DNA from: Bradyrhizobium arachidis
Lineage (GTDB): Bacteria > Pseudomonadota > Alphaproteobacteria > Rhizobiales > Xanthobacteraceae
DNA: 64,000 nt
Direction of reading: 5' to 3'
NCBI RefSeq assembly: GCF_015291705.1
Contig: NZ_CP030050.1
Coordinates: forward strand, 8,060,001 to 8,124,000
Below, piece after piece: positions 28,654 to 35,974 of the stretch; within the stretch, counting starts at the first letter, position 1; each line of letters opens with the position of its first letter. The position numbers and the translations under genes are program-made. The notes under the pieces are model-generated. The model saw nothing but the letters and a program-made list of their open reading frames with translations. It was not told the DNA's origin and made no database searches.

Positions 28654-28908
28654 ATGAAGCTGGTCGAACCGCCCTCGTGCAGCTCCCCCTCGACTATCGT
28701 CTTCGTCGGCCGCAACCACAGGGGACAATGGGTCGCGCAGGAGCAGAGCGGCCTCTATGGCGGCCTGTTCGTCAGCCGCGCCCAGGCCATCAAATATGCG
28801 CTGTTCGAGAACGGGCAGCACCCTGAAACCATCGTCGAGCTGCCGCGCGAGCTCGAGCTCGACATGGGCAAGAATCCCAACAGCATCCTCTCACAGCGCG
28901 CCGCCTGA
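28654..28908 (+). CDS. Unknown 84-residue protein, paralogue of the 30584 gene
   Basis: The core motif FVGRNHRGQWVAQEQSGLYG, then GLFVSRAQAIKYA, is clearly shared with FIGRNSAGLWVAREANGRIG, then GLFLFKSSAMDFA, in the protein at 30584. Both go on to an ELELD or IELDV motif and an N-P pair. The two are therefore paralogues in separate units of the same cluster. The pattern suggests a small beta-sheet domain without membrane spans. Function unknown. The first gene after module C. Confidence 0.8.
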   Translation: MKLVEPPSCSSPSTIVFVGRNHRGQWVAQEQSGLYGGLFVSRAQAIKYALFENGQHPETIVELPRELELDMGKNPNSILSQRAA

Positions 28909-28929
28909 GCGCGTTTGCCGCGAGGCACC

Positions 28930-29847
28930 ATGTTCATCCCTCCCTCAGCCTGGTTCACCGGCTTCATTCCGGACCTGCCGACACCGTTCGACACGGCGGA
29001 CGCGGTTGACATCAACGCGTTCGCCGCGCTCTGCGAGCGCCAGATCGCCGCGAGTGCTCCCGCGATCGTGGTCTGCGAGACGGCCGGCGAGGCATCGACA
29101 CTCTCGCCGGCCGAGCAGGAGCTGGTCATCCGCACTGCGGTCGATGTCGCCCGCGGCCGCGTCCGGGTCATTGCCGGCGCCGTCTCGAATTCAACGAGCC
29201 ATGCCATCGAGCTCGCGCGGCGCGCGGAGGCGGCCGGCGCCGACGCCATCATGTCGGTCGTTCCGGCCTACAACAAACCGATGCAGGAGGGCATGCTCGC
29301 GCACTTCCGCAGCCTTGCAGGTTCGATCGGCCTGCCGGTGATCCTGCACGACATTCCCTCCCGCACGCTGCGCCCACTGGCCGACGAGACGCTGCTGCGT
29401 CTCGTCGAATCCCGGCGGTTCGTGGGCCTGCGCGATGGAAGCGGTGACATCACCCGCCCCATGCGCCTGTCGCGGCATCTGCCGGCGGGGTTTCGCTTCC
29501 TGTCCGGCGACGACGCCACCGCGTTCGGCTTCATCACGGACGGCGGCGATGGCGCGATCTCGGAGGTCGCCAATATCGCGCCGGATCTCTGCCGCACGAT
29601 CTTCTCGCATGTCAGGCAGGGGCGCCTGCAATCGGCGCGCTACCTGCACAAGCGCCTCATTCCCCTGATCGCCTGCCTGTCGAAGGAGAGCCCGGCGGCA
29701 CTCAAATATGCGCTCAGCGTGCTCGGCCTGATGTCGGAAGCCACACGGCTGCCGATCGTGCCGCTGGAGGCGACCAGGCAGCGGGAGGTGGTCCGCGCCT
29801 TCGCCGCGATCGCCGACGAGGAACTGATCGACGGCGTCGGGGCCTGA
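28930..29847 (+). CDS. DapA/NAL-superfamily protein lacking the catalytic Lys and Tyr
   Basis: The 305-residue sequence follows the dihydrodipicolinate synthase fold throughout. With an ungapped offset of 7 from E. coli DapA, Thr44 is kept (Thr51) and Thr45 is Ala52. Tyr106 is Ala113, Tyr107 is kept (Tyr114), and Tyr133 is His140 (LHDIPSRT). Schiff-base Lys161 is Arg168 (GLRDGSGD). Without the Lys it cannot form the usual pyruvate imine. It may bind a 2-oxo acid or act as a regulator rather than a normal aldolase. TTG 28915 is an alternative start. Its place among small K+-linked genes is not typical for lysine synthesis. Confidence 0.85.
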   Translation: MFIPPSAWFTGFIPDLPTPFDTADAVDINAFAALCERQIAASAPAIVVCETAGEASTLSPAEQELVIRTAVDVARGRVRVIAGAVSNSTSHAIELARRAEAAGADAIMSVVPAYNKPMQEGMLAHFRSLAGSIGLPVILHDIPSRTLRPLADETLLRLVESRRFVGLRDGSGDITRPMRLSRHLPAGFRFLSGDDATAFGFITDGGDGAISEVANIAPDLCRTIFSHVRQGRLQSARYLHKRLIPLIACLSKESPAALKYALSVLGLMSEATRLPIVPLEATRQREVVRAFAAIADEELIDGVGA

Positions 29848-29868
29848 GGCGTCGCGGGCGGGCATCGC

Positions 29869-30264
29869 ATGCCGACATTGGTCGAAGGAACTCAGAGGCT
29901 GCTCCACGCCTGGCAATTGGCGCTGCTGCGCTTTGCCGTGACACGTGATGAGCCCGACAGGCTCAACGTCGCGGCGCTCGCGGCCGAGCTCGATCACCTC
30001 GGCGGGCGGCGTCACGCCGACGACTCGCTACACTTCTTCCGGCGCACCAGCTCGCAGCTCTGCGCGGCCATCGGCGGGCAGCACCAGAATGCCGATGCGA
30101 TCCTGGACGGCTTCTGCAAGCAGATCGAGGAGCCGCGGCTGCGGCTTGCCTTTGCGGCGGCGATCGGGATGACGCATTCGGATCCTGCGCCGTCGCAGCT
30201 GCGGCCGAAGCGGAACCCCGATCTCTTCAGAGGGCTGCCGGCGCGACGGTCGGCGTCTTTATGA
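29869..30264 (+). CDS. Unknown 131-residue protein
   Basis: Begins MPTLVEGTQRLLHAWQLALL and appears all-helical and soluble, with a charged, Arg/Pro-rich tail. It is third in the unit that starts at module C, 21 bases after the DapA-like gene. I do not recognise the family. The middle (LHFFRRTSSQLCAAIGGQ) and the absence of Cys clusters or nucleotide motifs give no functional hint. The end of the frame overlaps module D by 7 bases. Confidence 0.65.
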   Translation: MPTLVEGTQRLLHAWQLALLRFAVTRDEPDRLNVAALAAELDHLGGRRHADDSLHFFRRTSSQLCAAIGGQHQNADAILDGFCKQIEEPRLRLAFAAAIGMTHSDPAPSQLRPKRNPDLFRGLPARRSASL

Positions 30265-30307
30265 GATTCCTATGCCGGCAGCCCGGCGGTCATCTCGCAA
30301 TCCTACG
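30258..30307 (+). promoter_or_regulatory. Operator/promoter module D
   Basis: TTTATG (30258-30263), N5, CCTATG (30269-30274), and a -10-like CCTACG (30302-30307) at the shared 33-base offset. The predicted leader to the ATG at 30378 is about 64 bases. It overlaps the last codons of the gene before it. Confidence 0.65.
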
Positions 30308-30377
30308 CAGCGATGGACATCATTACCAAGCAGATTGGAGCGGCCGTCTCGCCGCACCAAGGACAAGGACTTCCAAC

Positions 30378-30566
30378 ATGTCGATCCTGACGCATGGCCT
30401 TGACCGGCCCTTCCCCGTCGAACGCCCGGTGCGGCTGTCAACGGCACGCAAGGCCCGGCTCAAGCGCCTCGCACTCGGCGCGCTGACCCTGCTCTCGATG
30501 GGCAGCGTGCTCACCGCGCTGATCGCGCTAAAGACCGCAATCTATGTCTGGCACCTGCACGCCTGA
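30378..30566 (+). CDS. Unknown 62-residue single-span membrane protein
   Basis: A basic N-terminus (RLSTARKARLKRLALGA) precedes one membrane segment (LTLLSMGSVLTALIALKTAI) and a short aromatic/His tail (YVWHLHA). ATG 30378 is preferred to the upstream frame because it follows module D and an AAGGAC ribosome site. It is first of four tightly packed small genes. The positive-inside rule puts the N-terminus in the cytosol. Function unknown. Confidence 0.7.
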   Translation: MSILTHGLDRPFPVERPVRLSTARKARLKRLALGALTLLSMGSVLTALIALKTAIYVWHLHA

Positions 30567-30583
30567 GCCGCAAGGAGGTCCCC

Positions 30584-30973
30584 ATGACCTTGCAAATGTG
30601 TGAAGAGGCCGCGATGGCCGCAATCGCTCTTCAAACCGCCCATCACCGGCCGGAGCCCCGGCAGGTGCAGGCGATGCTTGGACCGATCGACCCGGATGTC
30701 GTCAGCGCCGCCATTCCGGCCTTCTTCATCGGGCGCAACAGCGCCGGCCTCTGGGTCGCGCGCGAGGCGAACGGCCGCATCGGCGGTCTGTTCCTGTTCA
30801 AGAGCTCGGCGATGGACTTCGCCAACCGTCAGAGCGCGCCGGCGCGCTGCGCGCTGGTGTTTCCCACCGAGACGATCGAGCTCGACGTCGAGAACCGCGG
30901 CAATCCGCTGATCGTGCTGGCGCAGGGCGCCATGCGGCTCCTGGCGCGCATGACCACGAGGCGGCCGACATGA
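30584..30973 (+). CDS. Unknown 129-residue protein, paralogue of the 28654 gene
   Basis: It has an excellent AAGGAGG ribosome site. A 45-residue leader precedes the shared domain (FFIGRNSAGLWVAREANGRI, then GGLFLFKSSAMDFA, then ETIELDV and GNPLIVL). Compared with its 84-residue paralogue it has extra N- and C-terminal extensions (ending ARMTTRRPT). No membrane span. It overlaps the next micro-ORF by ATGA. Confidence 0.78.
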   Translation: MTLQMCEEAAMAAIALQTAHHRPEPRQVQAMLGPIDPDVVSAAIPAFFIGRNSAGLWVAREANGRIGGLFLFKSSAMDFANRQSAPARCALVFPTETIELDVENRGNPLIVLAQGAMRLLARMTTRRPT

Positions 30974-31056
30974 TCGAGCTCAAGATCGCCATCCTGGTTG
31001 CGCTGATGGGTGCGTTGCTGCTCGGCCTGCGCCTCACCGCGGCGCCGGACCGCTAG
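30970..31056 (+). CDS. 28-residue membrane micro-ORF
   Basis: MIELKIAILVALMGALLLGL followed by RLTAAPDR. One membrane span with a short polar tail, a design much like KdpF and the other kdp micro-ORFs. The ATG overlaps the previous stop (ATGA), which argues for coupled translation. Too short for a family assignment. Confidence 0.6.
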   Translation: MIELKIAILVALMGALLLGLRLTAAPDR

Positions 31057-31057
31057 C

Positions 31058-31186
31058 ATGCAGCTCCTCAAGGGAAATCTTGAGCACGCGGTCACGACGA
31101 CGATCCTGACCATGACGCTGAGCCTGATCTGGGGCGCGGTCCTGACGCTCGTGATCACGCTTCTGGCTCGCGGGCTCGGCGTCTAG
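31058..31186 (+). CDS. 42-residue membrane micro-ORF
   Basis: MQLLKGNLEHAVTTTILTMT, then a hydrophobic segment (LSLIWGAVLTLVITLLARGL) and a two-residue end. The ATG begins one base after the previous stop. It is the last gene of the module-D unit, and its stop overlaps the end of the convergent tetR gene by 4 bases. Function unknown. Confidence 0.6.
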   Translation: MQLLKGNLEHAVTTTILTMTLSLIWGAVLTLVITLLARGLGV

Positions 31187-31767
31187 CCCCTCTCCGCCTC
31201 CGCCTCGATCAGCCGCGCCAGCTCTGCCGCCGTGGTCTCGATCGGCCGGCCGCTGCGCTCGACGCGCGCCTGGATCAGTGCGCCCTGGAGCGCCGAGGTG
31301 CAGAGCACGGCGAGCGCCTCCGCGCGCGGCCGGGCAAATCCATCGGCACTCAGCTTCTCGCGCAGGATCGATAGCCGCGCTGCATAGGCCTTGCGGCCGG
31401 CGTCGGACACCGCGCGCTCGCGCGGCGCAAGCTCCAGCAGCACGGTCGTGATCGGGCAGCCGTTACGAAAGCCGGAGCTTTGCATCCAGCCCGCCAGCAA
31501 TCTCGCATGCGCCCGCAAGAGTTCGCCGGTCGAGCCACACTCGGCCGCGAGCTTGGCCACGGTGTCCGCGACCCGGCGGCCCGCCTCCTCGACTGCGGCC
31601 ACCGCGATCGAGGATTTTCCGTCCGGAAAGTAATGATAGAGCGAGCCCTTCGGCGCGCCGCTGACATCGACGATGTCGTTAAGGCCGGTGCGGGCAAATC
31701 CCTGGCGACGGAATAACGTCACGGCGGCATTGATGATGGGCTGGCGGTGTTTCGGCACGGCCGGCAT
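31183..31767 (-). CDS. TetR family transcriptional regulator
   Basis: A 194-residue repressor-type protein. The N-terminal helix-turn-helix shows ITNAA-like and GFARTGLNDIVDVSGAPKGS, then LYHYFPDGKSSI. The C-terminal ligand domain resembles the YxaF/LmrA branch (GCPITTVLLELAP). A GGAGGAG ribosome site precedes the ATG. It is divergent from the crotonase gene, with 86 bases between, so it probably controls that gene and itself. A candidate half-site GGTCTA lies near 31800. Confidence 0.9.
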   Translation of the reverse strand: MPAVPKHRQPIINAAVTLFRRQGFARTGLNDIVDVSGAPKGSLYHYFPDGKSSIAVAAVEEAGRRVADTVAKLAAECGSTGELLRAHARLLAGWMQSSGFRNGCPITTVLLELAPRERAVSDAGRKAYAARLSILREKLSADGFARPRAEALAVLCTSALQGALIQARVERSGRPIETTAAELARLIEAEAERG

Positions 31768-31787
31768 GGCGCGCTCCTCCGGTCGAA

Positions 31788-31806
31788 AATTATATTGATT
31801 GGTCTA
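31788..31806. promoter_or_regulatory. Possible TetR operator between tetR and crotonase gene
   Basis: The sequence TTGATTGGTCTACA in the AT-rich gap contains TTGATT-GGTCTA, an imperfect dyad that resembles the TAGACC/GGTCTA half-sites of YxaF/LmrA-type TetR proteins. Only three of six positions pair, so this is a weak suggestion. Confidence 0.25.
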
Positions 31807-31853
31807 CATCAGCTTCCGACAGTCAAGGCACGACCAACGACAAGGAGAGGCAG

Positions 31854-32594
31854 ATGCCCAAGGCAGTGAGCTACGAGCTGAACGACGGCGTGGCCCGGAT
31901 CGGGCTCGACGACGGCAAGGTCAACGTGATGTCGACTGCGATGCTGGCGGAGATCGGCGCCGCCTTCGACCGGGCCGAGACAGAGGCGGAGATGGTGGTG
32001 TTGCGCTCGGCGCGGCCCGGCATCTTCTCCGCCGGCTTCGATCTGAAGGTGTTCGCCTCGGGCGATGCCGCCAAAAGCCTTGAGATGGTCCGGGCCGGCG
32101 CGGAGCTTGCGCTGCGGCTGATGTCGTTTCCGCATCCGATCATCGGCTTGATGGAGGGCCATGCCTATCCAATGGGAACGTTCCTGCTGCTCGCCTGCGA
32201 CGTCAGGCTCGGCGCGCGCGGGCCGCACCGCATGGGGCTCAACGAGGTCGCGATCGGCATTGCGCCGCCCAGCTTTGCGATCGAGCTGGCGCGCAGCCGC
32301 GTGCACCCGGCCTGGCTCAGCCGCACGGCGACGCTGGGCGAAATGTACGAGCCCGAGGACGCGCTCGCGGCAGGTTTCCTCGACCGCATAGTTGCGCCCG
32401 AGGCCGTCGACGGCACCCTCGAGGAGATCATCGCGGCCCTGCGCGCGATCCACAAGCCGTCGCATGCGATCGCGAAGAAGCGGCTGCGCCAGCCCGCCAT
32501 GGACGCCATGCGCGCGGCGATCGACCGTGAATTGACCATGGCTGCCTACGAGGCAAGCAGCCGGGCCCGCACGGCGGTTGCGATGCCCGCCTGA
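31854..32594 (+). CDS. Crotonase-family protein, probably delta3-delta2-enoyl-CoA isomerase-like
   Basis: The 246-residue crotonase fold has the oxyanion-hole motif SARPGIFSAGFDLKVF. Enoyl-CoA hydratases carry two catalytic Glu. Here the first is lost (GHAYPMGTFLLLACDVR) and the second is kept (GLNEVAIGI). This is the pattern of enoyl-CoA isomerases such as mitochondrial ECI1, whose GLNETQLGI motif is very similar. I therefore prefer isomerase to hydratase. A GGAGAGG ribosome site precedes the ATG. It is divergent from tetR. Confidence 0.85.
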   Translation: MPKAVSYELNDGVARIGLDDGKVNVMSTAMLAEIGAAFDRAETEAEMVVLRSARPGIFSAGFDLKVFASGDAAKSLEMVRAGAELALRLMSFPHPIIGLMEGHAYPMGTFLLLACDVRLGARGPHRMGLNEVAIGIAPPSFAIELARSRVHPAWLSRTATLGEMYEPEDALAAGFLDRIVAPEAVDGTLEEIIAALRAIHKPSHAIAKKRLRQPAMDAMRAAIDRELTMAAYEASSRARTAVAMPA

Positions 32595-32663
32595 GGCCGC
32601 GTATCCCGCGGAAAAAACCCGGCCGATCTGGCGCAATTTCACGGAACCGTGTAGAGCGGTTTC

Positions 32664-33299
32664 ATGAGCAGCACCAACGTCCACGTCGTCGCCCACCCCC
32701 TGGTCCAGCACAAGCTCTCCCTGATGCGGGAGAAGGACCGCTCGACCAAGAGCTTTCGCGAGATCCTGAACGAGATCGGGATGCTGCTCTGCTACGAGGT
32801 GACGCGCGATCTGCCGCTGGAGCTGGTCGAGATCGAGACGCCGATCGCGCCGATGCAGGCGCCGAAGATCGCCGGCAAGAAGCTCACGCTGGCGCCGATC
32901 CTGCGCGCCGGCGTCGGCTTCCTCGACGGCATGCTGGCGCTGATGCCCTCGGCGCGCATCGCCCATATCGGACTCTATCGCGATCCCGAGACACTGCAGG
33001 CCGTGGAATATTACTTCAAGGCGCCGCAGGACCTGTCCGACCGTACCGTGATCCTGATGGACCCGATGCTGGCGACAGGCAACTCGGCCTGCGCCGGCGC
33101 CTCCCTGCTCAAGGCGCGCGGCGCCCGCGACATCCGCTTCGTCTGCCTTCTGGCAGCACCCGAGGGCATCGCGCAATTCCAGAGCGAGCATCCCGACGTG
33201 CCGGTCTGGACCGCCGCGATCGACGAGCGGCTCAACGACCACGGCTACATCGTGCCGGGCCTGGGCGACGCCGGCGACCGGATGTTCGGCACCAAGTAG
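32664..33299 (+). CDS. upp: Uracil phosphoribosyltransferase
   Basis: Upp makes UMP from uracil and PRPP in pyrimidine salvage. The 211-residue length is standard. Motifs are [20 protein letters not shown] at the N-terminus, the PRPP loop [14 protein letters not shown], and the uracil-binding [18 protein letters not shown] at the end. It stands alone between the crotonase and ligase genes, with no uracil permease nearby. Confidence 0.97.
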   Translation: MSSTNVHVVAHPLVQHKLSLMREKDRSTKSFREILNEIGMLLCYEVTRDLPLELVEIETPIAPMQAPKIAGKKLTLAPILRAGVGFLDGMLALMPSARIAHIGLYRDPETLQAVEYYFKAPQDLSDRTVILMDPMLATGNSACAGASLLKARGARDIRFVCLLAAPEGIAQFQSEHPDVPVWTAAIDERLNDHGYIVPGLGDAGDRMFGTK

Positions 33300-33332
33300 A
33301 CAGCCGCGCGCTGCCGGGTTACTCCGGTTGCC

Positions 33333-34904
33333 ATGAGCGCCAACGATTTTTCGCTGCGATCGCTGATCCGCCCTGAGGCTGCCGAGCCCGCCTTCGTGTT
33401 CGACGGCACACCGGTCTCGCACGCGGAATTCTCTGCGAGGGTGGAGCAGGCCGCCGCCTGGCTTGCCGCGCAAGGCATCGGCAAAGGCGATGTCGTTGCG
33501 GTCTGGCTGGTCAACCGGGTCGAATGGATCGCGCTGCTGTTCGCGGCCGCCCGCCTCGGCGCAATCGTCGCCGCCGTCAATACGCGCTACCGCAGCGCGG
33601 AGGTCGCGCATCTGCTCAAGGTCTCCGGCGCGAAGCTGATGGTGGTCGAGGCCGCGTTCCGCTCGATCGATTTCGCCGCCATCCTTGCCGACATTGCCAA
33701 GGACGAGGTCCCCGCGCTGCAACAGCTTGCCGTGGTCGGCGCAGACAGGATTCCCGCGCAGTGGCCGTGCGTGCCCTTCGATGCCTTCGACGCCGTCCAT
33801 CCGCCCACCCCGCCGGCTCAAGACGACGTCGATCTGCCGGTCCTGCTCTACACCACATCGGGCACGACCAAGGGACCAAAGCTCGTTGCGCATTCGCAGC
33901 GGACACTAACGAGCCACGCCGTCTCCGTTGCCAATGCGCTCCAGCTTTCGCCGCAGCGTCATTCGCTGCTGGCCATGCTGCCGTTCTGCGGCACGTTTGG
34001 CATGACGAGCCTGCTCGGCTTCATCGCCGCGGGCGCGACCATCCATGTGCTCGATGCCTTCGAAGCGGCACCGGCGCTGAAGATTCTCAGCGAGCACCGG
34101 ATCACGCACTCGTTCGGGTCCGACGAAATGTTCCGCCGCATCCTCGCGCTGACCGATGCGCCGCGGCCGTTCCCGCATCTCGAAATCTGCGGCTTCGCCG
34201 CGTTCCAGCCCGGCTGGCGCGAGCTGGCCGCGGAGGCCGAGGCACGCGGCCTGCCGCTGTTCGGCCTGTACGGCTCGAGCGAGGTGCAGGCGCTGTTCTC
34301 GATCGCCCGCGTCAGCGACGCCTTCGCCGACCGCATCGAAGGCGGCGGCTGGCCGATGTCGCCTGCCGCAAAAGTGCGCGTCCGCGACACCGAGACCGGC
34401 GAGCTTGCCGCCCACGGCGTCTCCGGCGAGATCGAGATCAGCGCGCCCTCGCGCTTCCTCGGCTATTTCAACAATCCCGAGGCTACGGGCGATGCGATCA
34501 CCACCGACGGCTTCTTCCGCACCGGCGATATCGGCCGGCTGCGCGGCGATGGCGCCTTCGTCTACGAGACCCGCGCGGGCGACGCGATGCGGCTCGGCGG
34601 CTTTCTCGTTGCCCCCGGCGAGATCGAGGACGAGCTCAAATCCTGTCCAGGCGTGGCGGACGCCCAGGTGGTCGCGGTCGACCTGAAGGGCCAGGCGCGC
34701 TGCGTCGCCTTCGTGATTGCGGCTGCGGAGCCGCCGCAGCAGGAGGCGTTGACGGCGCGCCTGCGCGAGCGGCTCGCCGGCTACAAGGTGCCGGCGCGGA
34801 TCTATCTCGTCGACGCCTTCCCGGTCACCGACAGCGCCAATGGCGTGAAGATCCAGCGTGCGCGGCTTCGTGCCATGGCGATGGAGCGGATCGCGGCCGA
34901 ATAG
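33333..34904 (+). CDS. AMP-forming acyl-CoA synthetase family protein
   Basis: A 523-residue ANL-superfamily ligase that activates a carboxylate as acyl-AMP and then acyl-CoA. It has the P-loop YTTSGTTKGPK, the A5-like GLYGSSEVQ, the A8 hinge FFRTGDIGRL and a C-terminal lysine region (NGVKIQRARLR) in place of the usual TGKIxR. It begins 33 bases after upp. The substrate cannot be read from sequence. Confidence 0.9.
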   Translation: MSANDFSLRSLIRPEAAEPAFVFDGTPVSHAEFSARVEQAAAWLAAQGIGKGDVVAVWLVNRVEWIALLFAAARLGAIVAAVNTRYRSAEVAHLLKVSGAKLMVVEAAFRSIDFAAILADIAKDEVPALQQLAVVGADRIPAQWPCVPFDAFDAVHPPTPPAQDDVDLPVLLYTTSGTTKGPKLVAHSQRTLTSHAVSVANALQLSPQRHSLLAMLPFCGTFGMTSLLGFIAAGATIHVLDAFEAAPALKILSEHRITHSFGSDEMFRRILALTDAPRPFPHLEICGFAAFQPGWRELAAEAEARGLPLFGLYGSSEVQALFSIARVSDAFADRIEGGGWPMSPAAKVRVRDTETGELAAHGVSGEIEISAPSRFLGYFNNPEATGDAITTDGFFRTGDIGRLRGDGAFVYETRAGDAMRLGGFLVAPGEIEDELKSCPGVADAQVVAVDLKGQARCVAFVIAAAEPPQQEALTARLRERLAGYKVPARIYLVDAFPVTDSANGVKIQRARLRAMAMERIAAE

Positions 34905-34930
34905 GCCGGCGAGAAGCCTCCACACAACGC

Positions 34931-35037
34931 GCTGTCATGCCCCGCGTAAGCGGGGCATCCAGTATTCCAGAGACAGTGTTAATAGGACCAGGAGGCCGTG
35001 GCGTACTGGATTCCCCGCCTTCGCGGGGAATGACACT
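34931..35037. repeat. REP-like repeat between acyl-CoA ligase and flgL
   Basis: Two hairpins face each other. The left is TGCCCCGC-GTAA-GCGGGGCA near 34937. The right is TTCCCCGC-CTTC-GCGGGGAA near 35011. Outer TGTCAT and ATGACA ends make the whole an inverted repeat. It separates convergent gene ends and probably also stops transcription. Confidence 0.85.
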
Positions 35038-35049
35038 GAGTGTATTGGC

Positions 35050-35967
35050 CTACTTCAGATAGCTCGCAAGATTGATGCTCAGGATCTTGCCGAGTGCGGA
35101 ATAGGAAGCCGTGAGCTGGGTCTGGTAAGTCGACAGTTGCGCCGTGAGTGCGGCTACGTCGACGCCGGTGAGGTCGTTCGACAGCGTCTCGGCATAACTC
35201 TTGTAGTCGGCCTGGCGCGAGCTCGCAGTCTCGATCGAGGACGCCGAGCGCGACAGCTTGGCCTGCACAGCAGCGGTGTCGTCGAGCGCCGTGCTGGCGA
35301 GATCCAGCGCGCTGGTGATATCCGAGGACGACAGCGTGGTGCTGTTCGCCACGAATTTCAGCACGCGCATCACCTCCTCGAACGCCGAATTATCGGCCGT
35401 GACGCCGTATGACACGGTTTCGTCGGAGCCGACCCGCACCGAGGCGATCTCGTCGTCGCCATCGTAGTAGCTGGTATCGGTCGTGGTCAGCGAGCCGCTG
35501 CCGGACGAAAAGCTCGTGAGATCGACCGGCGCCGTCTCCGTCTTGCCGCCGGCAAAGACGTACTGGCCGTCATATTGCGTGTTCATCAGCGAGCCCATCT
35601 GCTCAAGCATCTGCTGGGCGGAGCTGATCACCGAATTCACCTCGGTCGAGCTTCCCGTCGATGCGGCGCTGAGCTGGGAACGCAGCTGGGTAAGGATGTC
35701 GGTCACCGAGCCGACGGCCGAATACATCACCTGGACCTTGCTGTCGGCGAGCGTCGCGGCATCGATATAGGACTGCGCGCGCGTCACCGAGACCTGGAGG
35801 TTGACGACATGCTGCGAATCCGAGCCATAGCCGCCGAAATCGGTCGAGACGACGCCCGAGGATTCCTGGATCTGCTTGCTCGCCATGACCGACTCGACGC
35901 GCATCGCGTCGGCGATCATCCTGTTCGACTGCGCGAAGGTAGCCACCCGCATCGCGACCATCGGCAT
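35050..35967 (-). CDS. flgL: Flagellar hook-filament junction protein FlgL (HAP3)
   Basis: The 305-residue flagellin-like protein has an N-terminal coiled region (QSNRMIADAMRVESVMASKQ), the QYVFAGGKTETAP motif of FlgL, and a C-terminal helix ending YSALGKILSINLASYLK. FlgL joins the hook to the filament after export by the type III apparatus. It is last in the leftward flagellar operon, 7 bases after flgK. Confidence 0.92.
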   Translation of the reverse strand: MPMVAMRVATFAQSNRMIADAMRVESVMASKQIQESSGVVSTDFGGYGSDSQHVVNLQVSVTRAQSYIDAATLADSKVQVMYSAVGSVTDILTQLRSQLSAASTGSSTEVNSVISSAQQMLEQMGSLMNTQYDGQYVFAGGKTETAPVDLTSFSSGSGSLTTTDTSYYDGDDEIASVRVGSDETVSYGVTADNSAFEEVMRVLKFVANSTTLSSSDITSALDLASTALDDTAAVQAKLSRSASSIETASSRQADYKSYAETLSNDLTGVDVAALTAQLSTYQTQLTASYSALGKILSINLASYLK

Positions 35968-35974
35968 GCCCCTC

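Noticed and set aside
31809..33893. Minus-strand open frame (694 residues) opposite the crotonase, upp and acyl-CoA ligase genes
   Set aside because: It crosses three real genes, has no domain motif and has shadow composition.
34905..35049. Double hairpin as a possible CRISPR or riboswitch
   Set aside because: There are only two arms, with no regular direct repeats or spacers. The design matches dispersed REP-like elements.
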